Source of the DNA: Firmicutes bacterium UBA3553
Lineage (GTDB): Bacteria; Bacillota; Clostridia; Tissierellales; Sedimentibacteraceae
NCBI GenBank assembly: GCA_002381185.1
Contig: DFOA01000040.1
Span: 74,687 to 88,205, forward strand
DNA length: 13,519 nt
Direction: 5' to 3'
In this document: positions 6,274 to 13,140 of the stretch, piece by piece
How positions within the stretch are numbered: position 1 is the first letter of the stretch
How the letters are laid out: every line of letters begins with the position of its first letter
The notes under the pieces: generated by a model
What the model saw: only the letters and a program-made list of their open reading frames with translations
What the model was told of the DNA's origin: nothing
Database searches by the model: none
Made by a program: the position numbers and the translations under genes

Positions 6274-7671
6274 TTATTCATCTTCAACTGCCGACTGTAT
6301 AAAGCAAAACATATATGTGATTGCCAGTAAGTCTGCACAACCACCCGGACTTATATTCATCTGGATAAATTTATTGTCTGTTTCATTTATTTCATCAATT
6401 GTAATGTTTTCAATTCCTTTTAATTCTATGAGTCTTTTTATTTCTTTCTGCACTGAATTCTGAGTGTCTATATCTGATCTTGAAATTATGTTTGTGTCTT
6501 TCACGTTGGCTATCAAATTAAGCAGTGTCAGAGAACCTGCGTCATTTAAAGAAAAGCCCCTGCCAAGCAATTTTTTTAGAACAGGCAGTCCATATTCTTT
6601 AACAGATATGAAACCGTTGGCAGCTTCTCCTCTTATACCGGTTATTCCGTACCCGGCATACAGCTTTTCACCGTATGTATTGGCATTTCCTTTTGTTATT
6701 GCGCTGAAATCGTCTAAAACCTTAGCAGTCATCTGCTTGGATAATTCTAAAATACTGCCGGTATCTACGGATTTATTATTGGCGAATAAATACCCCAAAG
6801 CTGCGCATATGATACCCAGGGAAAATATAAGGCCCTTGTGGGTATTAGCTTTGGCAGCTTTAAACATACGGTCTTCTGCTTCCATCCCCGTATATCTGAT
6901 TTTTTCAAATAGCTGTCGAGGTTCATCATCACAAAATTTAATCCCTGACAAAACTAAATCCCTGAAATATGGCGTCAGAACTGCCGTACTGTCTATAAAA
7001 GTATAAATGTCCATATCCTTATGAGAACCTCTGTTAGCCCTGTCTACAAGCCCGGGTTTCGGCGTGGTGCACACTTCGTACAGCATTGCACGGTTGGCAC
7101 AGGAAGCACATATGTCAGCAAATCTTTCGTTAAAATAAGCCGTCATAATTTCAATTGATTTTTTTATTAAAGCTTCTGCATCATGTCTTTTGCTTCTGGC
7201 ACAGGAATGGGCATCTTCACCGCACAGTAAACACATGCGTCTTCCAAGGTTAACATCCTGTCTTGATATTTTCTCGCCGTTTCGGTTAAGCACATCAATA
7301 TCAAAAATCCTTCCCAAAGTGCAGCAGTCTTCTATTTCAGCCATTAATTTTTTTATATAAACGGGATTGCCATCGACGGCAAAAAAGGATTCATAGCCTG
7401 TCTTGCTTGTATTGTCCCTCTCATGTACTATATTTATATTGTGCCTTTTTAATTGCCTGACTATTAATTTCTTGCCTTCAGAAAAAGTTTTTTCCGCAAG
7501 TGGAAATTTCTTAACGGAACCGGGAATATTCAGAGTGAAGGAAATGAGAAGCATTTTGTATTCTGTTAATATTTTCTGCTGACTTGAAACTCTTTTTTCC
7601 CTGGCATCAAGCATATCCGCCAATGTAACTTTTTCATCTCCGAGAATATCGGATAACTTTGAATTAATCAT
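6274..7671 (-). CDS. citXG: CitX-CitG fusion: apo-citrate lyase phosphoribosyl-dephospho-CoA transferase / triphosphoribosyl-dephospho-CoA synthase
   Basis: This 465-residue bifunctional enzyme makes and attaches the 2'-(5''-phosphoribosyl)-3'-dephospho-CoA group of the lyase carrier protein. The N-terminal CitX part (about 10-175) shows GRIFDIDVL (120-128), ISRQ, and RRMCLLCGEDAHSCARSKRH (144-163). The C-terminal CitG part (about 180-465) shows TPKPGLVDRANRGSHKDMD (203-221), NTHKG (276-280), GIRGEA (345-350) and SPGGCADLLA (441-450). In the original Klebsiella system these are separate proteins; fusions occur in other bacteria. The last gene of the operon, its ATG lies in TAATGATTAA and overlaps the end of citC by 8 bp, with GGAG 5 nt upstream. 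The lyase may act on citrate or a related acid, but this maturation step is the same. Confidence 0.93.
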   Translation of the reverse strand: MINSKLSDILGDEKVTLADMLDAREKRVSSQQKILTEYKMLLISFTLNIPGSVKKFPLAEKTFSEGKKLIVRQLKRHNINIVHERDNTSKTGYESFFAVDGNPVYIKKLMAEIEDCCTLGRIFDIDVLNRNGEKISRQDVNLGRRMCLLCGEDAHSCARSKRHDAEALIKKSIEIMTAYFNERFADICASCANRAMLYEVCTTPKPGLVDRANRGSHKDMDIYTFIDSTAVLTPYFRDLVLSGIKFCDDEPRQLFEKIRYTGMEAEDRMFKAAKANTHKGLIFSLGIICAALGYLFANNKSVDTGSILELSKQMTAKVLDDFSAITKGNANTYGEKLYAGYGITGIRGEAANGFISVKEYGLPVLKKLLGRGFSLNDAGSLTLLNLIANVKDTNIISRSDIDTQNSVQKEIKRLIELKGIENITIDEINETDNKFIQMNISPGGCADLLAITYMFCFIQSAVEDE

Positions 7672-8707
7672 TATAACTCCTTAATTTTTCGGCAATTTTC
7701 AGTCCGTCTTCAGATATTAAATAGTTATATGTTACTTCCGGCACCATCTTTTTTATTTGCTCATAATTACCGTCGGCTATCAATTTCCTTACTCTGGATG
7801 CACTTACAGGCAAATTGTCTTCTTCATATCTTTGTATTTCTATGACTTCAATTCCACGCTCTCCTAAAAACTTCTTCATTTGAATATTATAGGATGCCGT
7901 AACTTTGTCATAGGGCTCGTTGCCTACAAACCGTTTTTTAATTTTCAGAACTTCAGCAAAGTAATCACAAAATATTGTTAAATCAAGGATGCAGTTTATT
8001 TCCTCCGCCTTATACTTTTCCTTTATAAAATATGTGGGAAATGTTGCCGATGAAATTAAATAATCTGATGTAGAGTGTACAACAACATTTTCTAAATGCT
8101 TTACTCCGTTTTTAACAAGCTCATACCTTATTTTTGCGGGAAATATGCTTTTATCTTCTGAAACTACGAACAAATGAAGCAAATCGCACCTTTTAGCTGC
8201 TGTTTCGATTAGATATAAATGACCATTAGTAAACGGGTTGCAGTTCAGGACAATTGCCCCAACATCTGACATATTGGTAGCATCAGAGGATTTCAGAGAA
8301 TTTACATACTCCGAAATCCCGTCATTTTTATTTTCCATCAATGCTGCGCTGTCAGTTTCAGCTATTAAGTAAAAGCCTAAATCTTTAAAAATATTGATGT
8401 TTTCAGTCTTGGTGAATAAAAACAAGTGGCTGTGCCCATTGCTTATTCCCTGCGATATTAAGGCTGTGACTATTTTTGCCGAAAGTCCTTCCCCCACATA
8501 TGAGTTTGAAACCGCAATGCACTTTAAAACATTTCCTTCCAATGAACCTGTAGCGGCAATATTGCCCTTACTGTCACAAAGATTAACAGTAAACTCTATT
8601 CCTTCATCATAGTCTAACTGCTCATTAAATAAAAACTCCTTCAATTTTTGAAGTTTCATATCCTTCATAGGATAGCCGTAATCTTCATAAAATGTTTCAT
8701 AGCTCAT
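7664..8707 (-). CDS. citC: [Citrate (pro-3S)-lyase] ligase (acetate:SH-citrate lyase ligase)
   Basis: This 347-residue enzyme activates the lyase by ATP-dependent acetylation of the carrier protein's thiol. It has the expected two parts: an N-terminal GNAT-like region (about 30-125, with VGEGLSAKIV at 71-80) and a C-terminal nucleotidyltransferase domain with NPFTNGH at 157-163 (the HxGH-type motif in its TxGH form), VGNEPYD (261-267) and the SASRVR phosphate-binding motif (302-307). Its length is normal for CitC. It follows citF by 12 bp with GGGGA 7 nt before ATG 8707 and overlaps the next gene by 8 bp. CitC-type ligases also serve citramalate lyase, so this gene does not fix the substrate. 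Confidence 0.94.
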   Translation of the reverse strand: MSYETFYEDYGYPMKDMKLQKLKEFLFNEQLDYDEGIEFTVNLCDSKGNIAATGSLEGNVLKCIAVSNSYVGEGLSAKIVTALISQGISNGHSHLFLFTKTENINIFKDLGFYLIAETDSAALMENKNDGISEYVNSLKSSDATNMSDVGAIVLNCNPFTNGHLYLIETAAKRCDLLHLFVVSEDKSIFPAKIRYELVKNGVKHLENVVVHSTSDYLISSATFPTYFIKEKYKAEEINCILDLTIFCDYFAEVLKIKKRFVGNEPYDKVTASYNIQMKKFLGERGIEVIEIQRYEEDNLPVSASRVRKLIADGNYEQIKKMVPEVTYNYLISEDGLKIAEKLRSYND

Positions 8708-8719
8708 TAAGGTGTCCCC

Positions 8720-10123
8720 TTACTTTACACTTTTAATTGTGTCTATTATTGTACCGTCTCTGTATATTACATTACCTACAACTTTTTCGCTGAGCCTGAT
8801 ATTTTTAGGTGTTCCTGTAATCTTCTCTGCTATGTTTTTCAAATCATGTATATCAACAACAGGAAGCTTCGCTGCTTTTAATCTGTTCTTTAAATCCTGT
8901 CTCAATGGATTTACCGCTATTCCTCTTTGTGTTACTAAGACATCTACGGTTTTTCCGGGAGTTGACACGCAAAGCACCTTATCTACGACTATTGAAAGTC
9001 TGGCTCTTGTTAGAGGTGCAACAATCATAGTCAATTTAGCACCGGCAGCTGTGTCGCTGTGTCCTCCTGAGCCGCCCATTATATAACCGTTTGAATCCGT
9101 ATGGACGTTCACGTTAAAATCAGTGTCAATTTGTGTAGCTCCCAATATAACAACATCCAGATTGTCAACTATGGCACTTTTTGCGGAAGGACTTGCATAG
9201 TGAGATGCCGTAACTTCCCTGTGCCCTAGATTTTCTCTCAATGACTGTACCGCCTTTAAATCAAAGCATTGAACATCCATGAGAGTTTCAAAACAGCCTG
9301 CCTCAAGCATATCCACCAGGTAGCCTGTGATGCCTCCCATTCCGAAGCTCCCTTTTATATTTTCCTTCAACATTAATTCCTTTAAATATTTGGCAACAGC
9401 CAATGAAGCGCCTCCTGCTCCAGTCTGGAACGAAAACCCGTCAGTTAATAAGCCTGAATGCTGAATAACCTTGGTTGCGTATGAAGCCATCATCAGACCC
9501 ACAGGGTCCTTTGTTATTTTTGTAGTTCCTGAAACTATTCCTGTAGGATCGCCGATTTTATCCACATTGACAACATAGTCAACGTATGTTTCAGAAATAG
9601 AGAAATCCGCAAGTGGATAGTTTACTAAATTATCGGTTATCACAATTACCTTTTTTGCATTCATTGCATCAGCAAATGCATAGCCCAATGAACCGCATGC
9701 AGATTTTCCGTACTTGCCTGTGCAGTTTCCCATATTGTCTGACGTAGGTGCCGCAATGAATGCCACATCAATAGGAGTTTTTCCTGATTCAATATCGCTG
9801 GGCCTTCCACCGTGGCTTCTGAAATCCACCGGCTTGTTCATAATTCCTGAAGATATTTCTCTTCCTACGACTCCTCCCATATAGTTGACTTCAAGCCCTG
9901 TCACCACATTGTTTTTAATATGATTTATAAGGGGGGCATGAATATCAAAGACTGAGCTTGCGTTTACTGTCAGGTCCTTATATCCCAAGTCTGCTATTTC
10001 ATCCATTACCATATTTATAACATGGTCACCATTTCTCAGATGGTGATGAAATGAAATGCGCATACCGTCCTTTAACCCGCTTAATTTAACAGCTTCTTTT
10101 AATGAACTTACAACTTTACTCAT
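8720..10123 (-). CDS. citF: Citrate lyase (or citramalate lyase) alpha subunit, acyl-carrier transferase
   Basis: This is the 467-residue alpha subunit, which exchanges the acetyl group on the carrier protein for the incoming acid. Recognisable CitF features run throughout: SGLKDGMRISFHHHLRNGDH near the N-terminus (15-34), the glycine-rich GAGGASLAV region, FGMGGITGYLVDML, GYIMGGSGGHSDTAAGAKL, and VTQRGIAVNP near the C-terminus. Characterised CitF proteins of about 510 residues carry some 40 more N-terminal residues before the LTEA-like helix. Here an in-frame TAG lies five codons upstream of the ATG, so the shorter start is real. The start overlaps citE by 8 bp and has AGGAGGT 7 nt upstream. 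The lyase complex is cytosolic. Specificity for citrate or citramalate cannot be read from the sequence. Confidence 0.92.
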   Translation of the reverse strand: MSKVVSSLKEAVKLSGLKDGMRISFHHHLRNGDHVINMVMDEIADLGYKDLTVNASSVFDIHAPLINHIKNNVVTGLEVNYMGGVVGREISSGIMNKPVDFRSHGGRPSDIESGKTPIDVAFIAAPTSDNMGNCTGKYGKSACGSLGYAFADAMNAKKVIVITDNLVNYPLADFSISETYVDYVVNVDKIGDPTGIVSGTTKITKDPVGLMMASYATKVIQHSGLLTDGFSFQTGAGGASLAVAKYLKELMLKENIKGSFGMGGITGYLVDMLEAGCFETLMDVQCFDLKAVQSLRENLGHREVTASHYASPSAKSAIVDNLDVVILGATQIDTDFNVNVHTDSNGYIMGGSGGHSDTAAGAKLTMIVAPLTRARLSIVVDKVLCVSTPGKTVDVLVTQRGIAVNPLRQDLKNRLKAAKLPVVDIHDLKNIAEKITGTPKNIRLSEKVVGNVIYRDGTIIDTIKSVK

Positions 10124-10988
10124 TAAATGTACCTCCTAACGCCTTTGCCATTTCCAATGTCTGTCTTGCTCTTTCAACTATAGGAGCGTCAATCATTTTA
10201 CCCCTCAGTGAAATTGCGCCCTTGCCCTGTTCCTCCGCAACTCTGATAATATCCATTACTTCCTGTGCATATTCAATTTCCTCCATGGTAGGGCTGAACA
10301 CTTCGTTTATTGTCATAACATGTCTTGGTGATATGGCTGCTTTTCCTGTGAAGCCAAGGCTCTTTGCAAATTCAGCATCTTCCCTCAGCCCTTCTTCATC
10401 TTCAACATCTGTAAAAGGAGTATCATAGGCATCTATGTTTGCCGCCCTTGCTGCAGTAACAATCCTTCCTCTGCTGTAGAAAATTTCATCTCCCTTTTTT
10501 GTTCGCTTGCATCGCAAATCTGCGGTTAAATCTTCTGCGCCCAGGAAAATAGCCTTGACCCTGTCGCAGGCTCTGGCTATTTCAAAAGCATTTTCAACAC
10601 CCATTGCGGTTTCAATAAGAGCAATAATTGATACAGCATTTTCAATATTATGCTTTTCTTCTACTGCCTTTATATAATCTGCTACCACCCGGACATCCTC
10701 TGCGCTGTTTACCTTTGGAGGCATAATCATATGAGGCTTTAACGGAATTATTTCATCTAAATCCTTTTTCCAAAAATCCGTATCTATGGAATTTATCCTT
10801 ATTATAATTTCACAATTAGTATATTCTAAATACTTTAATGCATTTCTCACTAATATCCTGGCTGAATCTTTTTCAGCAGGTGACACCGCATCTTCCAGAT
10901 CCAGTATTACGCTGTCCGCTCCCAGGGCATCAGCGTTCAATAGCATTCCGGCATTGTTGCCGGGCATAAAAAGCATGCTGCGTCTCAT
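10116..10988 (-). CDS. citE: Citrate lyase (or citramalate lyase) beta subunit
   Basis: This 290-residue HpcH/HpaI aldolase-family subunit cleaves the acyl-carrier-bound acid to acetyl-carrier plus a 2-oxo acid (oxaloacetate from citrate, pyruvate from citramalate). Family marks are the opening MRRSMLFMPG, SVILDLEDAV (26-35), the substrate-binding arginine in RIN (R64), the metal-binding glutamate in IETAMG (E126) and aspartate in GAEDLT (D153), and AAISPRH (217-223). Its length is standard. Its ATG shares one base with the citD stop (TAATG), and its 3' end overlaps citF, so the three lyase subunits are translationally coupled in the order D-E-F. True CitE rather than a free-standing CitE-like lyase is supported by the adjacent citD and citF. 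Confidence 0.95.
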   Translation of the reverse strand: MRRSMLFMPGNNAGMLLNADALGADSVILDLEDAVSPAEKDSARILVRNALKYLEYTNCEIIIRINSIDTDFWKKDLDEIIPLKPHMIMPPKVNSAEDVRVVADYIKAVEEKHNIENAVSIIALIETAMGVENAFEIARACDRVKAIFLGAEDLTADLRCKRTKKGDEIFYSRGRIVTAARAANIDAYDTPFTDVEDEEGLREDAEFAKSLGFTGKAAISPRHVMTINEVFSPTMEEIEYAQEVMDIIRVAEEQGKGAISLRGKMIDAPIVERARQTLEMAKALGGTFNE

Positions 10989-11260
10989 TATTTATCAGCC
11001 TCCTCTGCCCTTTTTAAAGCCGTTTCTATCCTTGCACGAATTGCGCATTCAACGGCTCCTCTGTCTTTAAGATGTATTTTTACGTTATTGACGCCAAAAT
11101 CTTTTAATACTTCTCTTGCTGTTTTTTCTATTTCCTCACCGAATTGATTAAATACAATTGATTCCAGTTCTAATTCTATGCCGTTTTCACCGGGTTCAAC
11201 CATAACATAAATATCACTTGATTCCAATGTTCCAGCCGTTGCCTTTTTCTTAATTTCCAT
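10988..11260 (-). CDS. citD: Citrate lyase (or citramalate lyase) gamma subunit, acyl carrier protein
   Basis: This 90-residue carrier protein holds the phosphoribosyl-dephospho-CoA arm of the lyase. The motif AGTLESSD at 9-16 matches the family; Ser14 sits at the position that carries the prosthetic group in E. coli CitD. Further conserved phrases are FGEEI, the predicted central helix, and RGAVECAIRARIETAL near the C-terminus (residues 68-83). A very good AAAGGAGG lies 8 nt before ATG 11260 and overlaps the end of the LeuD-like gene, 14 bp away. It opens the citDEF block, without the citC that usually precedes citD in enterobacterial clusters. Confidence 0.95.
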   Translation of the reverse strand: MEIKKKATAGTLESSDIYVMVEPGENGIELELESIVFNQFGEEIEKTAREVLKDFGVNNVKIHLKDRGAVECAIRARIETALKRAEEADK

Positions 11261-11274
11261 GATACCGCCCTCCT

Positions 11275-11775
11275 TTAATGATTCATTCTTTCGCGAAACA
11301 GCGGCTTTATACCGCCTGCTTCCAATATTTTCATTGCATACTCGCCTATTTTGTCACCGTTTAATATTTCACCGCTGCTTAATATCTTAACTGTTCCTTC
11401 TTCTATATCTACTTCAATCTCATCTCCGTCATTCAGTAGCTTGCTTATATTCTTGCATACAATTAAAGGAAGTCCTAAATTAATAGAATTTCTGAAAAAT
11501 ATACGTGCAAAGGAATCTGCCAGCACACAGCTTGCTCCCATATTAATAAGAGAAATCGGAGCATGTTCCCTGCTTGAGCCGCATCCGAAATTAGTACCTG
11601 CAACTACTATGTCGCCCCTTTTGAAATTTACGGCTATATTTTCATCTACCCCAGCAAGGCAGTGTGTACCTATTTCCTCAGGATCAACCAATTCCAAAAA
11701 CCTTCCCGGATAGATCTGGTCTGTATCTATATTGTTGCCTAATACTATAACTTTACCTCTCAGCTTTGTTTTCAT
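11275..11775 (-). CDS. Aconitase-family hydro-lyase small subunit (LeuD-like)
   Basis: This subunit of about 166 residues is the swivel domain of a two-subunit isopropylmalate isomerase/homoaconitase-type hydro-lyase. It has NNIDTDQIYPGRFLEL at 15-30 (counting from GTG 11778), GTNFGCGSSREHAP at 61-74, and ADSFARIFFRNSINLGLP. The specificity loop after PGR is FLEL, not the YLRT- or YLVY-type loops of methanogen isopropylmalate isomerase and homoaconitase. AGGAGG (11786-11781) lies 5 nt from ATG 11775 but only 2 nt from the GTG at 11778, so I choose the ATG. The gene overlaps the large-subunit gene by 23 bp. Sitting between that gene and citDEF, with no leuA or leuB in view, it probably belongs to the catabolic operon rather than to leucine synthesis. 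Confidence 0.9.
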   Translation of the reverse strand: MKTKLRGKVIVLGNNIDTDQIYPGRFLELVDPEEIGTHCLAGVDENIAVNFKRGDIVVAGTNFGCGSSREHAPISLINMGASCVLADSFARIFFRNSINLGLPLIVCKNISKLLNDGDEIEVDIEEGTVKILSSGEILNGDKIGEYAMKILEAGGIKPLFRERMNH

Positions 11776-13033
11776 CACTTCCTCCTACCGTCTCACACGG
11801 ATTTGTCAAATAACCTGTCAATGCTGATGCTGCCACAGTTGCAGGTGATGCTAGATAAACCCTGGATTTATTGCTGCCCATGCGCCCTGGAAAGTTTCTG
11901 TTTGATGCCGTAACGCATACTTCATCGGGAGCCAGAACACCTTCATGGGCGCTCAGGCATGGTCCGCATCCCGGTGTTGATATTGTTGCACCGGCATCTA
12001 TTAAATCCTGCAAATAGCCCTTAGCAATGCATTCTTTCATAACTGATGTTGAAGCGGGAATGACAAGCAGCCTTACATCTTCAGCAATCTGTCTTCCTCG
12101 GAGTATATCGGCAGCAGCCTTTATATCTTCAACTCTGCCTCCGGTGCATGTTCCCACGAAGCATTGATCAACTTTCACTCTCTCTGTTTCATCTATGGGA
12201 AATACATTGTCTACGCTGTGGGGAACTGCTACCTGAGGAGTTAAATCAGATATATCAAATTTATAGCTTTCACTGTATACAAAGTCATCATCAGTATATT
12301 GAACTTCAAACGGCCTTACGGCTCTCTTGCTTACATAGTCCATGACTTTCTGGTTTGGCTGCATATAGGCCGTTTTTGCTCCCATTTCCACTGCCATATT
12401 ACAAATGACCATTCGCCCTGCCACATCCAGCTGCTCAACATAACTTCCGGTAAAATCAATGGCCTTATACACTGCTCCGTCCGCTCTCATCTTTCCCATA
12501 AGATACAAGACTACATCCTTGGGCATAACTCCCTCCCTGGGAGTACCGTCTATTCTTATTTCTATTATTTCAGGAACCCTGAACCATAATTCTCCTGATA
12601 TTATAATTGTAGCCATATCCGTCGCCCCTACTCCTGTACCCATGGCGCCGAATGCTCCATGGGTGGTTGTATGTGAATCTGTTGCTACCACAATTGCACC
12701 AGGGTATATTAATCCTGCTTCAGGCATAACCTGATGACATACCCCTGCATTAACATCAAAATGATATGTTAAATTGTTTTCTCTTGCAAATTCTCTCATT
12801 TCTTTGTGAATTTGCGCCGATTTAATCGTCGGAGCCGGAGCATAATGGTCAAAAACAAATGCCAATCTGTCTTTGTCCCAGACCTTCTTTCCATTCATTT
12901 CCCTGAATGAATAAATTGTTTGAAGATATAGGTCGTTAACTTCTGCAAAGTCAACCTTTGCAGTTACTATTTCTCCTGTTTTTACAGCTGTTTTTCCGCT
13001 GTTCTTAGCAAGTATTTTTTCAATAGCATGCAT
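11753..13033 (-). CDS. Aconitase-family hydro-lyase large subunit (LeuC-like; candidate mesaconase/citraconate-type hydratase)
   Basis: This 426-residue catalytic subunit binds a [4Fe-4S] cluster through C296 (GTCTGGR) and C356/C359 (TPGCGPC). It also carries the family's DSHTTTHGAFGAMGTG (119-134) and TASNRNFPGRMG (375-386) with its substrate-binding arginines. Length and GTCTGGR place it in the LeuC2/archaeal-type isopropylmalate isomerase, homoaconitase and dimethylmaleate hydratase group rather than among the longer enterobacterial LeuC proteins. Members interconvert 2-hydroxy acids and unsaturated acids by adding or removing water. Upstream of a citrate-lyase-type complex, the attractive choice is mesaconate or citraconate hydration to citramalate; aconitase-like citrate/isocitrate conversion is the alternative. 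AAGGAG lies 8 nt before ATG 13033. It is the first gene after the hairpin that follows the transporter. Confidence 0.9.
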   Translation of the reverse strand: MHAIEKILAKNSGKTAVKTGEIVTAKVDFAEVNDLYLQTIYSFREMNGKKVWDKDRLAFVFDHYAPAPTIKSAQIHKEMREFARENNLTYHFDVNAGVCHQVMPEAGLIYPGAIVVATDSHTTTHGAFGAMGTGVGATDMATIIISGELWFRVPEIIEIRIDGTPREGVMPKDVVLYLMGKMRADGAVYKAIDFTGSYVEQLDVAGRMVICNMAVEMGAKTAYMQPNQKVMDYVSKRAVRPFEVQYTDDDFVYSESYKFDISDLTPQVAVPHSVDNVFPIDETERVKVDQCFVGTCTGGRVEDIKAAADILRGRQIAEDVRLLVIPASTSVMKECIAKGYLQDLIDAGATISTPGCGPCLSAHEGVLAPDEVCVTASNRNFPGRMGSNKSRVYLASPATVAASALTGYLTNPCETVGGSDENKAER

Positions 13034-13088
13034 ACTAATTTCTCCTTTTTATTTATAACTGATAGTTTTAATTATGGGCAGGCTATGC

Positions 13089-13119
13089 AATAAGCCCACC
13101 TGTAACAGGTGAGCTTATT
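13089..13119 (-). terminator. Intercistronic hairpin between transporter and LeuC-like genes (partial terminator or RNA-processing element)
   Basis: A 14-bp stem pairs 13089-13102 with 13106-13119 around a TAA loop. The single C/A mismatch seen on the plus strand becomes a G-U pair in minus-strand RNA, so the full stem forms in the operon transcript. It begins about 22 nt after the transporter stop codon. In the minus direction the stem ends in TTATT and then GCATAG, so there is no proper U-tract; a T-run is present only on the plus side. Incomplete termination or mRNA stabilisation fits better than a strong terminator. Confidence 0.55.
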
Positions 13120-13140
13120 TTTGGAATTACACTGAAAATT

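Noticed and set aside
6464..7006. Plus-strand open frame of 180 codons inside citXG
   Set aside because: It lies wholly antisense to a gene with clear CitX and CitG motifs, has no convincing RBS, and its translation resembles no family.
8712..9086. Plus-strand open frame of 124 codons antisense to citF, hydrophobic in places
   Set aside because: It overlaps well-conserved CitF coding sequence, and the hydrophobic look is a by-product of the opposite strand.
11351..11713. Plus-strand open frame of 120 codons antisense to the LeuD-like gene
   Set aside because: It is serine- and proline-rich low-complexity translation, as expected from the reverse of a real AT-rich gene; no RBS or domain.
11275..13033. 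Leucine biosynthesis leuCD
   Set aside because: There is no leuA, leuB or T-box leader in view, the genes sit between a 2-hydroxycarboxylate transporter and citDEF, and the specificity loop is unusual. Leucine synthesis cannot be fully excluded.
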